A DNA stretch of 60,419 nucleotides, taken from assembly GCA_945897825.1 (NCBI GenBank), contig CAMDGX010000016.1, forward strand, positions 1 through 60,419, written 5' to 3'. A model generated the notes under the pieces. The model was not told the origin of the DNA. It ran no database searches and saw nothing but the letters and a program-made list of their open reading frames with translations. Source of the stretch: Asaia bogorensis (GTDB lineage: Bacteria > Pseudomonadota > Alphaproteobacteria > Acetobacterales > Acetobacteraceae). Shown in pieces: positions 17,002-25,779 of this stretch; the first letter of the stretch is position 1, and every line of letters starts with the position of its first letter. Both the position numbers and the translations under genes were made by a program.

Positions 17002-18198
17002 TTACTTCGTCGCCCCCGCCGCGCGCAAAGCGGCGATCTCGCTTTCGGTGAAGCCGGACTCGCGCAGGATTTCCTCGCTGTGCTGGCCGACGCGCGGTGG
17101 CGGGCGGGTGATGCCGCCTTCGCCTTCGGCCATGCGGAAGGCGGGGCCGGCGAGCGTCAGGGGGCCGAACTCGGAGTCCACCCTTTGCAGGATGGCCCGG
17201 TGGGGGATTTGCGGGTGGGTGGTGATCTCGTCGATGCCCCAGACGCGGGCGGAGGGGATGTCGGCCGCGCGTAGGCGGGCTTCCCAGTTCTTGATGCTGT
17301 CGGCCTGGAGCGCTTTCTCGATTTCGGCCTTCAGGGCGACGGCGTGTTCCATGCGCAGGAACCAGTCGGCGAAGCGGGGATCGTCCAGCACATCGGGGCG
17401 GTCGAGGGCAGCGAACAGCTGGCGGTACTGCTTCTCGGTGAGGACAGCGAGCAGGATGAAGCCGTCGCGGCCCTGGAACAGGTCGGCGGTGGGCTTGCGC
17501 GAGGGGGAGAGGTTGCCGACGCGGCCGGCGACCTCGCCGGTGACGGTGTATTCGGCGACCTGCTGGGCGAGCAGGTTCAGCACGGCGTCGAGCATGGCGA
17601 CGTCGACGAACTGGCCGCGGCCGGTGTGGGTGCGCTGGTAGAGCGCGGTGGACATGGCGTAGGCGGCGGAGAGGCCGGTGATCATGTCCGCGGCCGCGAA
17701 ACCGGCGCGGGTGGGGCCGGAGTCGGCGGTGCCGGTCATGGACATCAGGCCGCTCATGGCCTGGATCATGCCGTCGTAGCTGGGCGTGCGGCTTTCGGGG
17801 CCCTTCTGGCCGAAGCCGGAAATGGCGGTGTAGATCAGGCGCGGGTTGATCTTCGAGAGCTGCGGCCAGCCGATGCCGAGGCGCTCCATGACGCCGGGGC
17901 GGAAATTCTCCACCACCATGTCGGCGGATTGCACCAGGCGGTGGACGACGGCGACGGCCTCAGGCTTCTGGAGGTCGAGCGTCAGGCTGCGCTTGTTGCT
18001 GTTCACGGCCATCCAGATCGGCGCCATCTGACGCTCGGCCCATTCGCGCGAACGGGCGATGTTGCGCGTGTCCTCGCCGTCGGGATGCTCGATCTTGACG
18101 ACGTCGGCGCCCTGGAGGGCGAGCTGGAACGAGGCGAACGGGCCCGCCAGGACACGGGTGAAATCGAGAATGCGAACGTTGGCGAAGGCGCGGTCCAT
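17002..18198 (-). CDS. CaiB/BaiF (class III) CoA-transferase
   Basis: 398 residues. The family moves CoA between carboxylic acids via a glutamyl/aspartyl-CoA adduct. ILDFTRVLAGPFASFQLALQGADVVKIEHP is split here into its two landmark parts, DFTRVLAGP (12-20) and GADVVKIEHP (30-40). The conserved Asp is D142 (SYDGMIQAMSG). FRPGVMERLG is at 99-108. AGGAA upstream supports the start at 18198. It stands alone between elements A and B, so it is probably its own transcript. Substrate acids cannot be inferred; the acyl-CoA ligase and thiolase genes are several kb away. Confidence 0.88.
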   Translation of the reverse strand: MDRAFANVRILDFTRVLAGPFASFQLALQGADVVKIEHPDGEDTRNIARSREWAERQMAPIWMAVNSNKRSLTLDLQKPEAVAVVHRLVQSADMVVENFRPGVMERLGIGWPQLSKINPRLIYTAISGFGQKGPESRTPSYDGMIQAMSGLMSMTGTADSGPTRAGFAAADMITGLSAAYAMSTALYQRTHTGRGQFVDVAMLDAVLNLLAQQVAEYTVTGEVAGRVGNLSPSRKPTADLFQGRDGFILLAVLTEKQYRQLFAALDRPDVLDDPRFADWFLRMEHAVALKAEIEKALQADSIKNWEARLRAADIPSARVWGIDEITTHPQIPHRAILQRVDSEFGPLTLAGPAFRMAEGEGGITRPPPRVGQHSEEILRESGFTESEIAALRAAGATK

Positions 18199-18229
18199 GG
18201 CGGTAGGTTCCTAAGTGAAGACGAGAAGG

Positions 18230-18360
18230 AAAGATCTTCTTTTTCTGAAGAAAAAGAAGCAAAAAGACTTTTTATCCATTGGCGCCGCGTTCAACCGGTC
18301 GAACGCGGGGCGAATGGTTGAAAGTTTTTTGGTTCTTTTTTTCAAAAAAGAACATGCTTC
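18230..18360. terminator. tripartite palindromic element B (terminator-like repeat)
   Basis: It lies between two leftward genes. The first hairpin is at 18236-18259 (CTTCTTTTTC / GAAAAAGAAG). The GC-rich dyad is at 18276-18317 (CCATT...CGCGTTC / GAACGCG...CGAATGG). The second hairpin is at 18332-18353 (GTTCTTTTTT / AAAAAAGAAC). Same order and nearly the same bases as element C, and the reverse complement of element A. Here it would end the glpD-nitroreductase transcript before the CoA-transferase. Confidence 0.68.
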
Positions 18361-18366
18361 CTTGCG

Positions 18367-19083
18367 TTAGAATCCCCTGAACTCGGTGAAGCTGGCGGCC
18401 GGCACCCGCTCGGTGCGCAGGCGGTTGGCCGGAGCGTCGGTGTCTTCGTGGCCGAGCGCCACGCCGCAGACGATGCGGTCGCCTTCGGGGATGTCGAGCA
18501 GGCGGCGGATGGGATCGCCGAACTGGGCGAAGACGGCCATGTGGCACGTATCGAGGCCTCGGCCGCGGGCGGCGACCGCGATGTTCTGGAGGAACATGCC
18601 GTAATCGAGCCAGGAGCCAATTTCGAGCTTGCGGTCGATGACACAGACCAGGCCGACGGGGGCGCCGAAGAAGCGCAGGTTGTGGGCCACTTGCGCCTTC
18701 ATCTTGTCGGTTTCGCCGCGGGCGATGCCGAGATGGCCGTAGAGGTCCCAACCGACCTTGCGGCGGCGGGAGAGATAGGGCTCGAAGGGCGGGTCGGGGT
18801 AGTAGCGGTAGTCGCGCGCGGTGCCGGCGGTGCCGGCGAGGAATTCGGCGGCCAGCGCGGTGCGGAAGGTGTCGAGCGGTTCGCCGGCGAGCGCGATGGC
18901 GCGCCAGGGCTGCATGTTGGTGCCGCTGGGGGCGCGGGCGGCGACATCGAGGATGTGTTCGACGGCGGCGCGGTCGATCGGCGTGGGCAGGAAGCCGCGG
19001 ACGGCGCGGCGGGAGAGGATCGCCGCCTCTGTCTCGTTGGCCGGTGCGATGTCGGTGGCCATCAGCGTGGGGTGGTCGTTCAT
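18367..19083 (-). CDS. nitroreductase-family FMN oxidoreductase
   Basis: 238 residues. The family uses FMN and NAD(P)H to reduce nitro groups, quinones or enones. The FMN-phosphate motif SRRAVRGFLP (24-33) and ARAPSGTNMQPW (49-60) are clear, with the dimer-interface region GSWLDYGMFLQNIAVAARG further on. The start codon overlaps the glpD stop (ATGA, 19080-19083), so it is the last gene of the DUF599-glpD unit. BluB was considered, but the spacing and the C-terminus do not fit. Physiological substrate unknown. Confidence 0.85.
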   Translation of the reverse strand: MNDHPTLMATDIAPANETEAAILSRRAVRGFLPTPIDRAAVEHILDVAARAPSGTNMQPWRAIALAGEPLDTFRTALAAEFLAGTAGTARDYRYYPDPPFEPYLSRRRKVGWDLYGHLGIARGETDKMKAQVAHNLRFFGAPVGLVCVIDRKLEIGSWLDYGMFLQNIAVAARGRGLDTCHMAVFAQFGDPIRRLLDIPEGDRIVCGVALGHEDTDAPANRLRTERVPAASFTEFRGF

Positions 19084-20573
19084 GCGAGCATCCTCTCCAG
19101 GGCCTCGAAGCCGTCGGGCGACAGCCTGAGGCCGAGCTTGCTGCGCCGCCATGCCACGTCTGCGGCGGAGCGGGCGAATTCGTGATCGCGCAGGTAGCGG
19201 ACTTCGGCCTCGGTCAGGTCCGCGCCCAGCACTTGGCCAAGATCGCCCATCGCGCGGGCGCCGTCGAGCATGACGCCGGCGCGGGTGCCGTAGGCGCGGA
19301 CCAGGCGCCAGGCGGTGGCCTCCGGCAGGAAGGGGGCGCGGGCGCGGGTTTCGGCGAGGAGGGCGGCGAAGCCGTGCCTTGGGAAATCGCCGCCCGGCAG
19401 CGGGGCGGCGGCCGTCCAGCCGGGTTTGTTGCCGCGCGACGGGGGGAGGTGGGGGGCGAGTTTGGCCAAGGCCGCTTCGGCGAGGCGGCGATAGGTGGTG
19501 ATCTTGCCGCCGAATACGCTGAGCAATGCCCCCTGCCCGTCCGGCGCATCCAGCGCCAGCACGTAGTCGCGCGTCGCCTCCTGGGCGGCACTGGCGCCGT
19601 CGTCGTAGAGCGGGCGGACGCCGGAATAGGTCCAGACGACATCGGCAGGCGTGACCGCTTCGCGGAAATAGGCGCTGGCGCCGGCGCAGAGATAGGCGAT
19701 CTCGCCTTCGGAGATGCGCACCGCGGCGGGGTTGCCGGCCCAGTCGCGGTCGGTGGTGCCGATGAGGGTGAAGTCGCGCTCGTAGGGGATGGCGAAGAAG
19801 ATGCGGCCGTCGGCGTTCTGGAAGATGTAGCAGCGGTCGTGCGCGAACTTGCGGCGGACGACGATGTGGCTGCCCTGAACGAGGCGCACCTTCGCCGGCG
19901 CGTTCTCCCGCACCACGCCGCGCAGCACGTCGGACACCCAGGGGCCGGCGGCGTTGACCACAGCGCGGGCGCGCAGCTGGCGACGGCCAGTGGCGTTCTC
20001 GACGGTGACGACCCAGAGGTCGCCCGCGCGCTCGGCGGCGATGCAGCGTGTGCGGGTTTCGATCACGGCGCCGCGGTCGGCGGCGTCGCGGGCGTTCAGC
20101 ACGACGAGGCGCGAATCCTCGACCCAGCAGTCGGAATACTCGAAGCCGCGGACGAATTCGGGCTTCAGGGCGGCGCCGGCGGGGTCCCGGGCGAGGTTCA
20201 GCATGCGAGTGGGCGGCAGGTCGCGGCGGCCGCCGATGTGGTCGTAGAGGAACAGGCCGAGGCGGAGCAGCCAGGCCGGGCGCAGGCCGCGGTGGTGCGG
20301 CAGCACGAAGCGCAGCGGCCAGACGATGTGCGGCGCGATGCCCCACAGCACCTCGCGCTCCATCAGCGCCTCGCGCACCAGGCGGAATTCGTAGTGTTCC
20401 AGGTAGCGCAACCCGCCATGGATCAGCTTGGTGGAGGCCGAGGAGGTGGCGCCGCCGAGGTCGCCCTGTTCGCACAGATAGGCCGACCAGCCGCGGCCGG
20501 CGGCGTCGCGCGCGATGCCGGCGCCGTTGATGCCGCCGCCGATGACCGCAATGTCGAACGTCGGCTCAGACAT
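19080..20573 (-). CDS. glpD: glycerol-3-phosphate dehydrogenase (FAD, quinone-linked)
   Basis: 497 residues, full length. It oxidises sn-glycerol 3-phosphate to dihydroxyacetone phosphate at the inner face of the cytoplasmic membrane, reducing quinone. The FAD-binding motif is GGGINGAG (12-19). Signature stretches are SSASTKLIHGGLRYLEHYEF, VVNAAGPW, and FGGKITTYRRLAE. A C-terminal helical domain is present. The first bases overlap the DUF599 gene by 8 bases and the last overlap the nitroreductase by 4. No glpK or glpF is nearby, so this copy may serve phospholipid turnover rather than glycerol uptake. Confidence 0.95.
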   Translation of the reverse strand: MSEPTFDIAVIGGGINGAGIARDAAGRGWSAYLCEQGDLGGATSSASTKLIHGGLRYLEHYEFRLVREALMEREVLWGIAPHIVWPLRFVLPHHRGLRPAWLLRLGLFLYDHIGGRRDLPPTRMLNLARDPAGAALKPEFVRGFEYSDCWVEDSRLVVLNARDAADRGAVIETRTRCIAAERAGDLWVVTVENATGRRQLRARAVVNAAGPWVSDVLRGVVRENAPAKVRLVQGSHIVVRRKFAHDRCYIFQNADGRIFFAIPYERDFTLIGTTDRDWAGNPAAVRISEGEIAYLCAGASAYFREAVTPADVVWTYSGVRPLYDDGASAAQEATRDYVLALDAPDGQGALLSVFGGKITTYRRLAEAALAKLAPHLPPSRGNKPGWTAAAPLPGGDFPRHGFAALLAETRARAPFLPEATAWRLVRAYGTRAGVMLDGARAMGDLGQVLGADLTEAEVRYLRDHEFARSAADVAWRRSKLGLRLSPDGFEALERMLA

Positions 20574-21285
20574 TCCGGTGCGCCTGCTCCATCAGTGCCT
20601 TGGCGCGGGCGAACTGGCGGGACACCTCGCTGGTGCGCTGGCGGTGGATCAGGACGGCAATGAGCGCGATCGCGGTCCCGGCCAGGGCGAGCGGGCCGGC
20701 CATCCAGGTGAGCGCGGCGAGGGCGAAATAGTAGCTGCGGATGCCGCCGTTGAAGGTGGTGAGCGCGCTGCTCAGCACGCCGGCCATTGCGTCGGCCAGG
20801 GCATCGCCGTCGGCGATGGGCGGGTTCGGCACGGCGCCGATCAGCGCCACGGTGTAGTTCAGCTGGCGCAGCGCCCAGGTGAGCAGGAAGACGCCGTGGG
20901 CGAGCACGATGGCGGGCAGCAGCACCTTCAGTTCCAGCAGCGCCCGCGGCGCCGGCACGCCGCCGAACAGGGCCAGCGCCGGCTCCAGCCGGTCGAGCCC
21001 GGTCAGCAGGCCGAGCAGCGCACCGACGGCCAGCAGGCTGGTCGAGGCGAAGAACGAGGCGCTGTTCATCACGTGGCCGATCAGCGCGGAATCGACGATG
21101 CGGTTGTCGCGCGCCACCATGCTGCGCATCCACCAGCCGCGCACCTCCCCCAGCCCGGCGTTGATCGCCGTGGGGCCGGCCAGGCGCACGATCTGGCCGT
21201 AGCCGAGCCACAGCGCGCAGAACAGCGCCAGCGCGGCGAGGTCGGCCGGGGAGAGGATGGAGGAGAGGACGCGGAACAGCTCCAT
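20566..21285 (-). CDS. DUF599 family membrane protein
   Basis: 239 residues. The N-terminal segment ILSPADLAALALFCALWLGY is followed by about three more hydrophobic helices (around residues 72-95, 120-140 and 195-215). The MVARDNRIVDSALIGHVMNSASFFASTSLL region is the family core, seen here as MVARDNRIVD at 57-66 and HVMNSASFFASTSL after it. Function is unknown in the literature I know. It overlaps glpD by 8 bases, so it may be cotranslated with it. The ATG at 21285 was chosen because upstream codons add only low-complexity residues. Confidence 0.8.
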   Translation of the reverse strand: MELFRVLSSILSPADLAALALFCALWLGYGQIVRLAGPTAINAGLGEVRGWWMRSMVARDNRIVDSALIGHVMNSASFFASTSLLAVGALLGLLTGLDRLEPALALFGGVPAPRALLELKVLLPAIVLAHGVFLLTWALRQLNYTVALIGAVPNPPIADGDALADAMAGVLSSALTTFNGGIRSYYFALAALTWMAGPLALAGTAIALIAVLIHRQRTSEVSRQFARAKALMEQAHRNV

Positions 21286-21385
21286 GGCTTTCCTATAGCG
21301 GCTCCGCAAGCGCCTGTAACGCCGGGGGTCGCGGTGGGTCGTTCCAGCATCGAACATCTCGTGCGAACCCGAACGGAGCCCCACC

Positions 21386-21844
21386 ATGGCAAGCATCGAC
21401 CGCGACCGCGCCCTGAAATGGCTGGGCTGGATCCCGGCACTTTATGCCGCGCACATCATGCTGTGGTACGAGCAGTTCAAGCTGACCGGGGCCGAGGGCT
21501 CGGTGATGTTGTTCCAGACCCTGGCCGATTGGCTGGGGATCGGCGGCTACGAGGCGCCGTTCCGCCTGACGGTCGCGACGGCCGAGCTGATCGCCTCGGT
21601 GCTGCTGATCAACGAGCGGTCGCGGATGTTCGGGGCGCTGCTGACGCTCGGTATCATGTCCGGTGCGATCTTCTTCCACGTCGTCAGCCCGCTTGGCATC
21701 GACCCGTATGGCGATGGCGGCGCGCTGTTCAAGGAAGCCTGCTGGACCTGGCTTTCGTCGGCGGTGTTGCTGGGCATCTATCGGCGGGAACTCACGACCC
21801 TGTTGGGCGGGCTGATGTCCCGGCCGATGCGCCTCGCCATCTGA
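21386..21844 (+). CDS. small DoxX-like membrane protein, 152 aa
   Basis: Four hydrophobic segments at about residues 10-29, 60-77, 83-102 and 117-135. The size and layout resemble DoxX/SURF4-like integral membrane proteins, but I cannot match a diagnostic motif. The residues WYEQFKLTG and VSPLGIDPYGDGG sit in loops. It is divergent from the DUF599 gene with 100 bases between them, and is followed after 23 bases by the BaiN-like flavoprotein on the same strand. Confidence 0.7.
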   Translation: MASIDRDRALKWLGWIPALYAAHIMLWYEQFKLTGAEGSVMLFQTLADWLGIGGYEAPFRLTVATAELIASVLLINERSRMFGALLTLGIMSGAIFFHVVSPLGIDPYGDGGALFKEACWTWLSSAVLLGIYRRELTTLLGGLMSRPMRLAI

Positions 21845-21861
21845 CGGCCGAGGCTGCATAA

Positions 21862-21880
21862 GGGGGGATGAACACCCCCC
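21862..21880 (+). promoter_or_regulatory. G6/C6 hairpin enclosing a start codon
   Basis: GGGGGG (21862-21867) and CCCCCC (21875-21880) can pair around the loop ATGAACA, which contains the start codon at 21868-21870. The G-run is also the only Shine-Dalgarno-like stretch. If the stem forms in mRNA it would hide the ribosome site of the flavoprotein gene. Confidence 0.4.
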
Positions 21881-23070
21881 CTGCCTCTCCACGTGCGGTC
21901 GCCGTCATTGGCGGCGGCCCCGCCGGGCTCATGGCCGCCGAGACTGTCGCCCTTTCGGGCCACCGCGTGACCGTGTTCGAGCGCATGCCGAGCCCCGGGC
22001 GCAAGCTGCTGATGGCGGGGCGCGGCGGGCTCAACCTCACGCATGGCGAGGCGTTCGAACGGTTCCGCACGCGCTTTGGCGACGCAGGCGCGTTCCTCGG
22101 GCCCGGCCTCGATGCCTTCCCGCCCGAAGCGGTGATCGCGTGGTGCGAGGCGCTTGGCCAGCCGACCTTCACCGGGACCAGCGGCCGGGTGTTTCCCAAG
22201 GCGATGAAGGCGAGCCCGCTGCTGCGCGCCTGGCTTGGGCGGCTCGACGGGCTGGGCGTGCGGATCGTGACCCGGGCGCACTGGACAGGCCGCGACGGCG
22301 ATGGGGTGCTGCACTTCGCCGATGGCGTGACGTTCCAGGCCGATGCGACGGTGCTGGCGCTCGGTGGCGCATCTTGGCCGCGGCTGGGTGGCGACGGGTC
22401 ATGGACCGGGTCCCTGCCGGGCGTGGCGATCGCGAAGCTCCGCCCGGCCAATTGCGGGTTTGCCGTCGACTGGTCGCCGCATTTCCGCCGCCATGCCGGC
22501 GCGCCGCTGAAGCGGATCGCGCTGCACCACGCGGGGCGCAGCGTGCGCGGCGAGGCGATGATCACCGAAGCCGGGATCGAGGGCGGCGCGATCTATGCGC
22601 TGTCGGCGCCGCTGCGCGAGGCGATTGCGCGGGACGGCACGACCACGCTGACCATCGACCTGCGCCCGGACCTGCCCGAGGCCGACATTGCCCGCCGCCT
22701 CGCGGCCCCGCGCGGCAGCGCCTCGCTGTCGTCTCATCTCAAGCGGCACGCGAACCTGCCGCCGGTGGCGATCGGGCTGCTGCAGGAGGCGCTGCACCAG
22801 GGCAATGCCACTCCGCTTCCGGCGCTGATCAAGGCCGTGCCGGTGACGCTGACCGCGCCATTCGGCCTCGACCGCGCGATCTCGACCGCCGGCGGCGTCC
22901 GGCTGGAGGAGCTCGACGAAAGACTGATGTTCCGCCACCACCCGGGGCTGTTCGCCGCCGGGGAGATGCTGGACTGGGAAGCGCCGACCGGTGGCTACCT
23001 GCTGACCGGCTGCCTGGCGACGGGCCGGGCAGCCGGACGCGGGGTTGTGGCGTGGCTCGAAGGCGCCTGA
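21868..23070 (+). CDS. BaiN/HI0933-type NAD(P)/FAD-dependent oxidoreductase (TIGR03862-like)
   Basis: 400 residues. The FAD motif is VIGGGPAG (13-20). Then come ERMPSPGRKLLMAGRGGLNLTH (the GRK-K..SGxGRCN-like family motif, in the TIGR03862 variant form AGRGGLNLTH) and FPKAMKASPLLR. The C-terminal segment ATGGYLLTGCLATGRAAG-like (PTGGYLLTGCLATGRAAG) closes the FAD site. The wider family reduces unsaturated or keto substrates; the exact role of this subgroup is not known to me. Translation starts in a G6/C6 stem-loop, described separately. Confidence 0.85.
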   Translation: MNTPPASPRAVAVIGGGPAGLMAAETVALSGHRVTVFERMPSPGRKLLMAGRGGLNLTHGEAFERFRTRFGDAGAFLGPGLDAFPPEAVIAWCEALGQPTFTGTSGRVFPKAMKASPLLRAWLGRLDGLGVRIVTRAHWTGRDGDGVLHFADGVTFQADATVLALGGASWPRLGGDGSWTGSLPGVAIAKLRPANCGFAVDWSPHFRRHAGAPLKRIALHHAGRSVRGEAMITEAGIEGGAIYALSAPLREAIARDGTTTLTIDLRPDLPEADIARRLAAPRGSASLSSHLKRHANLPPVAIGLLQEALHQGNATPLPALIKAVPVTLTAPFGLDRAISTAGGVRLEELDERLMFRHHPGLFAAGEMLDWEAPTGGYLLTGCLATGRAAGRGVVAWLEGA

Positions 23071-23077
23071 AGCCGGG

Positions 23078-24256
23078 TCAGACCCGCTCCAGCACCGCCG
23101 CGATGCCCTGGCCGCCGCCGATGCACATGGTGACCAGGGCGTGCTTGCCGCCGGTGCGGCGCAGTTCGTACATCGCCTTCACCGTCACGATGGTGCCGGT
23201 GGCGCCGACGGGATGGCCCAGCGAGATGCCGGAGCCGTTCGGGTTCACCTTCGCGAGGTCGAACTCCAGGTCCTTCGCGACCGCACAGGCCTGGGCGGCG
23301 AAGGCCTCGTTGGCCTCGATCACGTCCATGTCCGACACCTTCATGCCGGCCTTCTCCAGCGCCTTGCGGCTGGCCGGCACCGGGCCGATGCCCATGAAGC
23401 GCGGATCGACGCCGGCATGACCGGCCGAGACGATGCGGGCCATCGGGGTCAGACCGAGGCGCTTCACCGCCTCGCCGCTCGCCAGGATGACCGCCGCGGC
23501 GCCGTCGTTGATGCCGCTGGCGTTGCCGGCGGTGACCGTGCCGTCCTTCTTGAACACGGTGCGCAGGCCGGCGAAATCCTCCGGCTTGGCGTCGTGGCGG
23601 ATGTGCTCGTCGGAGTCGAAGGCCACCACGCCTTTGCGGGTTTTCACCTCGATCGGCAGGATCTGCTCCTTGAAGCGGCCCTCCCGCGTCGCCTGGCTGG
23701 CGCGGCGGTGGCTTTCAAGGGCCAGCGCGTCCTGCTGCTCGCGGCCGATGCCGTGGCTTTCGGCGAGGTTCTCGGCGGTGACGCCCATCAGGATGCGGTG
23801 GAACGGGTCGTTCAGCGCGCCGTCCAGCGTGTCCTTCATGGTGGTGTCGCCCATCTTCTGGCCCCAGCGGGCGGCCTGGACCTGATAGGGCGCGCGGCTC
23901 ATGTTCTCGACGCCGCCGGCGATGGCCACGTCGCAATCGCCGGCCTTGATGGCGTTGGCGGCGGTCAGGATCGACTGCAGGCCGCTGCCGCACAGGCGGT
24001 TCACGGTCACGGCCGGGATGTGCTGCGGCAGGCCGCCCTCGATGACGGCGATGCGCGAGATGTACATGTCGCGCGGATCGGTGTGGACGATCTGGCCGAA
24101 CACGGCGAGGCCGATCTGCTCGGGGTCGATCTTCGCGCGGGAAACGGCTTCCTTGGCGACGGCCGAGACGAGATCGGACGGTGTGATGTCCTTCAGCGAC
24201 CCGCCGAAGGTGCCGACGGCGGTGCGCACGCCGGAGACGATGTAGACATCGGTCAT
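23078..24256 (-). CDS. bktB: beta-ketothiolase / acetyl-CoA acetyltransferase, BktB-like
   Basis: 392 residues. It condenses two acyl-CoA units, the first step of polyhydroxyalkanoate synthesis, or runs in reverse for degradation. Nucleophile Cys89 (NRLCGSG), His348 (GHPVGATG) and Cys378 (CIGGGQG) are present. HTDPRDMYISR and HDPFHRILMGVTAEN-like features (NDPFHRILMGVTAEN here) resemble BktB rather than PhaA/AtoB, but the split is not absolute. Divergent from phaZ with 302 bases between. Cytoplasmic tetramer in known members. Confidence 0.88.
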   Translation of the reverse strand: MTDVYIVSGVRTAVGTFGGSLKDITPSDLVSAVAKEAVSRAKIDPEQIGLAVFGQIVHTDPRDMYISRIAVIEGGLPQHIPAVTVNRLCGSGLQSILTAANAIKAGDCDVAIAGGVENMSRAPYQVQAARWGQKMGDTTMKDTLDGALNDPFHRILMGVTAENLAESHGIGREQQDALALESHRRASQATREGRFKEQILPIEVKTRKGVVAFDSDEHIRHDAKPEDFAGLRTVFKKDGTVTAGNASGINDGAAAVILASGEAVKRLGLTPMARIVSAGHAGVDPRFMGIGPVPASRKALEKAGMKVSDMDVIEANEAFAAQACAVAKDLEFDLAKVNPNGSGISLGHPVGATGTIVTVKAMYELRRTGGKHALVTMCIGGGQGIAAVLERV

Positions 24257-24558
24257 GGATTGCTCCTCCTGGGGGGCGTTCTTTCTAGGGGCGTTTCCAG
24301 GGCGGTGGGAACGCCGGAGCCGCTCCGTCCATTCACGCGTGGCTGCCGTGAAATCGGTGCGCGACGGATCGTCTTGTCGCTTTGTTCGTTCTTATGGAAT
24401 ATCGCATATCCCAGCAAGGGGCGTGCGTCGCCGGCGAACCCACGCCAGGCGGCCGGCGGATGCGAGGAGGATGCTCCTCCCGCGGCCGGCACACAACAGG
24501 GACCGACAGGCCGGGCATTCTCCCGGTGGGGCCAGCGAACGAATTCCAAAGGAATCGA
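24257..24558. other. divergent intergenic region between bktB and phaZ
   Basis: 302 bases with no convincing gene. The interval 24371-24412 is an AT-richer pocket holding TTGTCG (24374-24379) and, 17 bases on, GAATAT (24397-24402), a weak rightward promoter candidate for phaZ. The phaZ ribosome site AAAGGA lies at 24548-24553. A start at 24382 in the same frame as phaZ is open but lacks a ribosome site and encodes an unlikely Gly/Arg/Cys-rich leader. Nothing else is recognisable. Confidence 0.35.
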
Positions 24559-25779
24559 ATGCTTTACCACGTCTATGAAATGCAGCGGGTGGCGCTTGCG
24601 CCCATGCGCATGGCCGCCACGGGGGCCCTCAGCCTGCTCGACCTGCCGTTCAACCCGCTGCGCGAGACGCCGCTCGGCCGCATCTCGGCCGCCGCCCTCG
24701 ACAGTTTCGAACACTCGACGCGCGCCTTCGGAAAGCCGGCCTTCGGGCTCAGCCACACGACGATCGATGGCGAGGAAGTCGCCGTTCACGAGGAGATCGT
24801 CCTCCGGCTGCCGTGGTGCGACCTGCTGCGCTTTCGCCGCGACACGCACCGCCCGCAGGACCCGGCGGTGCTGATGGTGGCGCCGATGTCCGGCCACTAT
24901 GCCACATTGCTGCGCGGCACGGTGCAGGCATTCCTGCCCGATCACGACGTTTACATCACCGACTGGCGCGATGCGCGGGACATGCCGGTGATCGGCCCCG
25001 ACTTCGATCTCGACGACTACGTCGACCACGTCATCGGCTTCATCAACCACCTCGGGCCGGATTGCCATGTGATGGCCGTTTGCCAGCCGGCCGTTCCGGT
25101 CCTGGCCGCGGTGTCGCTGATGAACGCCGACGCGCCGCACACCGCGCCGCGCAGCATGACGCTGATCGGCGGCCCGATCGACACGCGCGAAGGGCCCACG
25201 GCGGTGAACGCCTTCGCGAAAAGCCGCGACCTCGACTGGTTCCGCCGCAACGTCATCCATCGCGTGCCGCTCGGCAACATGGGCTTCATGCGCAAGGTCT
25301 ATCCCGGCTTCCTGCAGCTGGCCGGCTTCATGGCGATGAACCTCGACCGGCACATGGAAGCCCATTGGCAGATGTTCCAGCACCTGGTCGAAGGCGATGG
25401 CGAGCCGCTGGCCTCCAAGCGCGCCTTCTACGACGAGTACCGCGCGGTGATGGACCTTCCGGCACCGTACTACCTCCAGACCATCGAGAAGGTATTCCAG
25501 GAACACCACCTGCCGCGCGGCCTGTTCCGCCATCGCGGCACGCTGGTGGAGCCCGCCGCCGTCGCACGCACCGCGATGCTGACCGTCGAGGGCGAGCGCG
25601 ACGACATCTCCGGCATCGGCCAGACGCGCGCGGCGCACAAGCTGGCGCACAACCTCGCCCCCGAGAAGCACGCCCATTGGGAGCAGCCGGGCGTGGGCCA
25701 TTATGGCCTGTTCAACGGGCGCCGCTTCAACTCCGACGTCGCTCCCCGCATCAAGGCCTTCATGGCCGAGCACGGCTGA
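24559..25779 (+). CDS. phaZ: intracellular polyhydroxyalkanoate depolymerase
   Basis: 406 residues. It mobilises stored PHB granules by thiolysis or hydrolysis to 3-hydroxybutyryl units. The nucleophile is Cys175 in VCQPAVP, matching the Cys-type lipase box of Cupriavidus-like intracellular PhaZ rather than a Ser box. Downstream candidates for the Asp and His of the triad are in GERDDISG and GVGHYGLFNG. MLYHVYEMQR is the usual family start. AAAGGA before the ATG at 24559 excludes a longer upstream reading. No signal peptide, so it acts on native granules in the cytoplasm. Confidence 0.93.
   Translation: MLYHVYEMQRVALAPMRMAATGALSLLDLPFNPLRETPLGRISAAALDSFEHSTRAFGKPAFGLSHTTIDGEEVAVHEEIVLRLPWCDLLRFRRDTHRPQDPAVLMVAPMSGHYATLLRGTVQAFLPDHDVYITDWRDARDMPVIGPDFDLDDYVDHVIGFINHLGPDCHVMAVCQPAVPVLAAVSLMNADAPHTAPRSMTLIGGPIDTREGPTAVNAFAKSRDLDWFRRNVIHRVPLGNMGFMRKVYPGFLQLAGFMAMNLDRHMEAHWQMFQHLVEGDGEPLASKRAFYDEYRAVMDLPAPYYLQTIEKVFQEHHLPRGLFRHRGTLVEPAAVARTAMLTVEGERDDISGIGQTRAAHKLAHNLAPEKHAHWEQPGVGHYGLFNGRRFNSDVAPRIKAFMAEHG

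Noticed and set aside
18367-19083. Cobalamin lower-ligand synthase BluB
   Set aside because: It shares the nitroreductase fold, but the C-terminal part and spacing do not match BluB, and no cobalamin genes are nearby.
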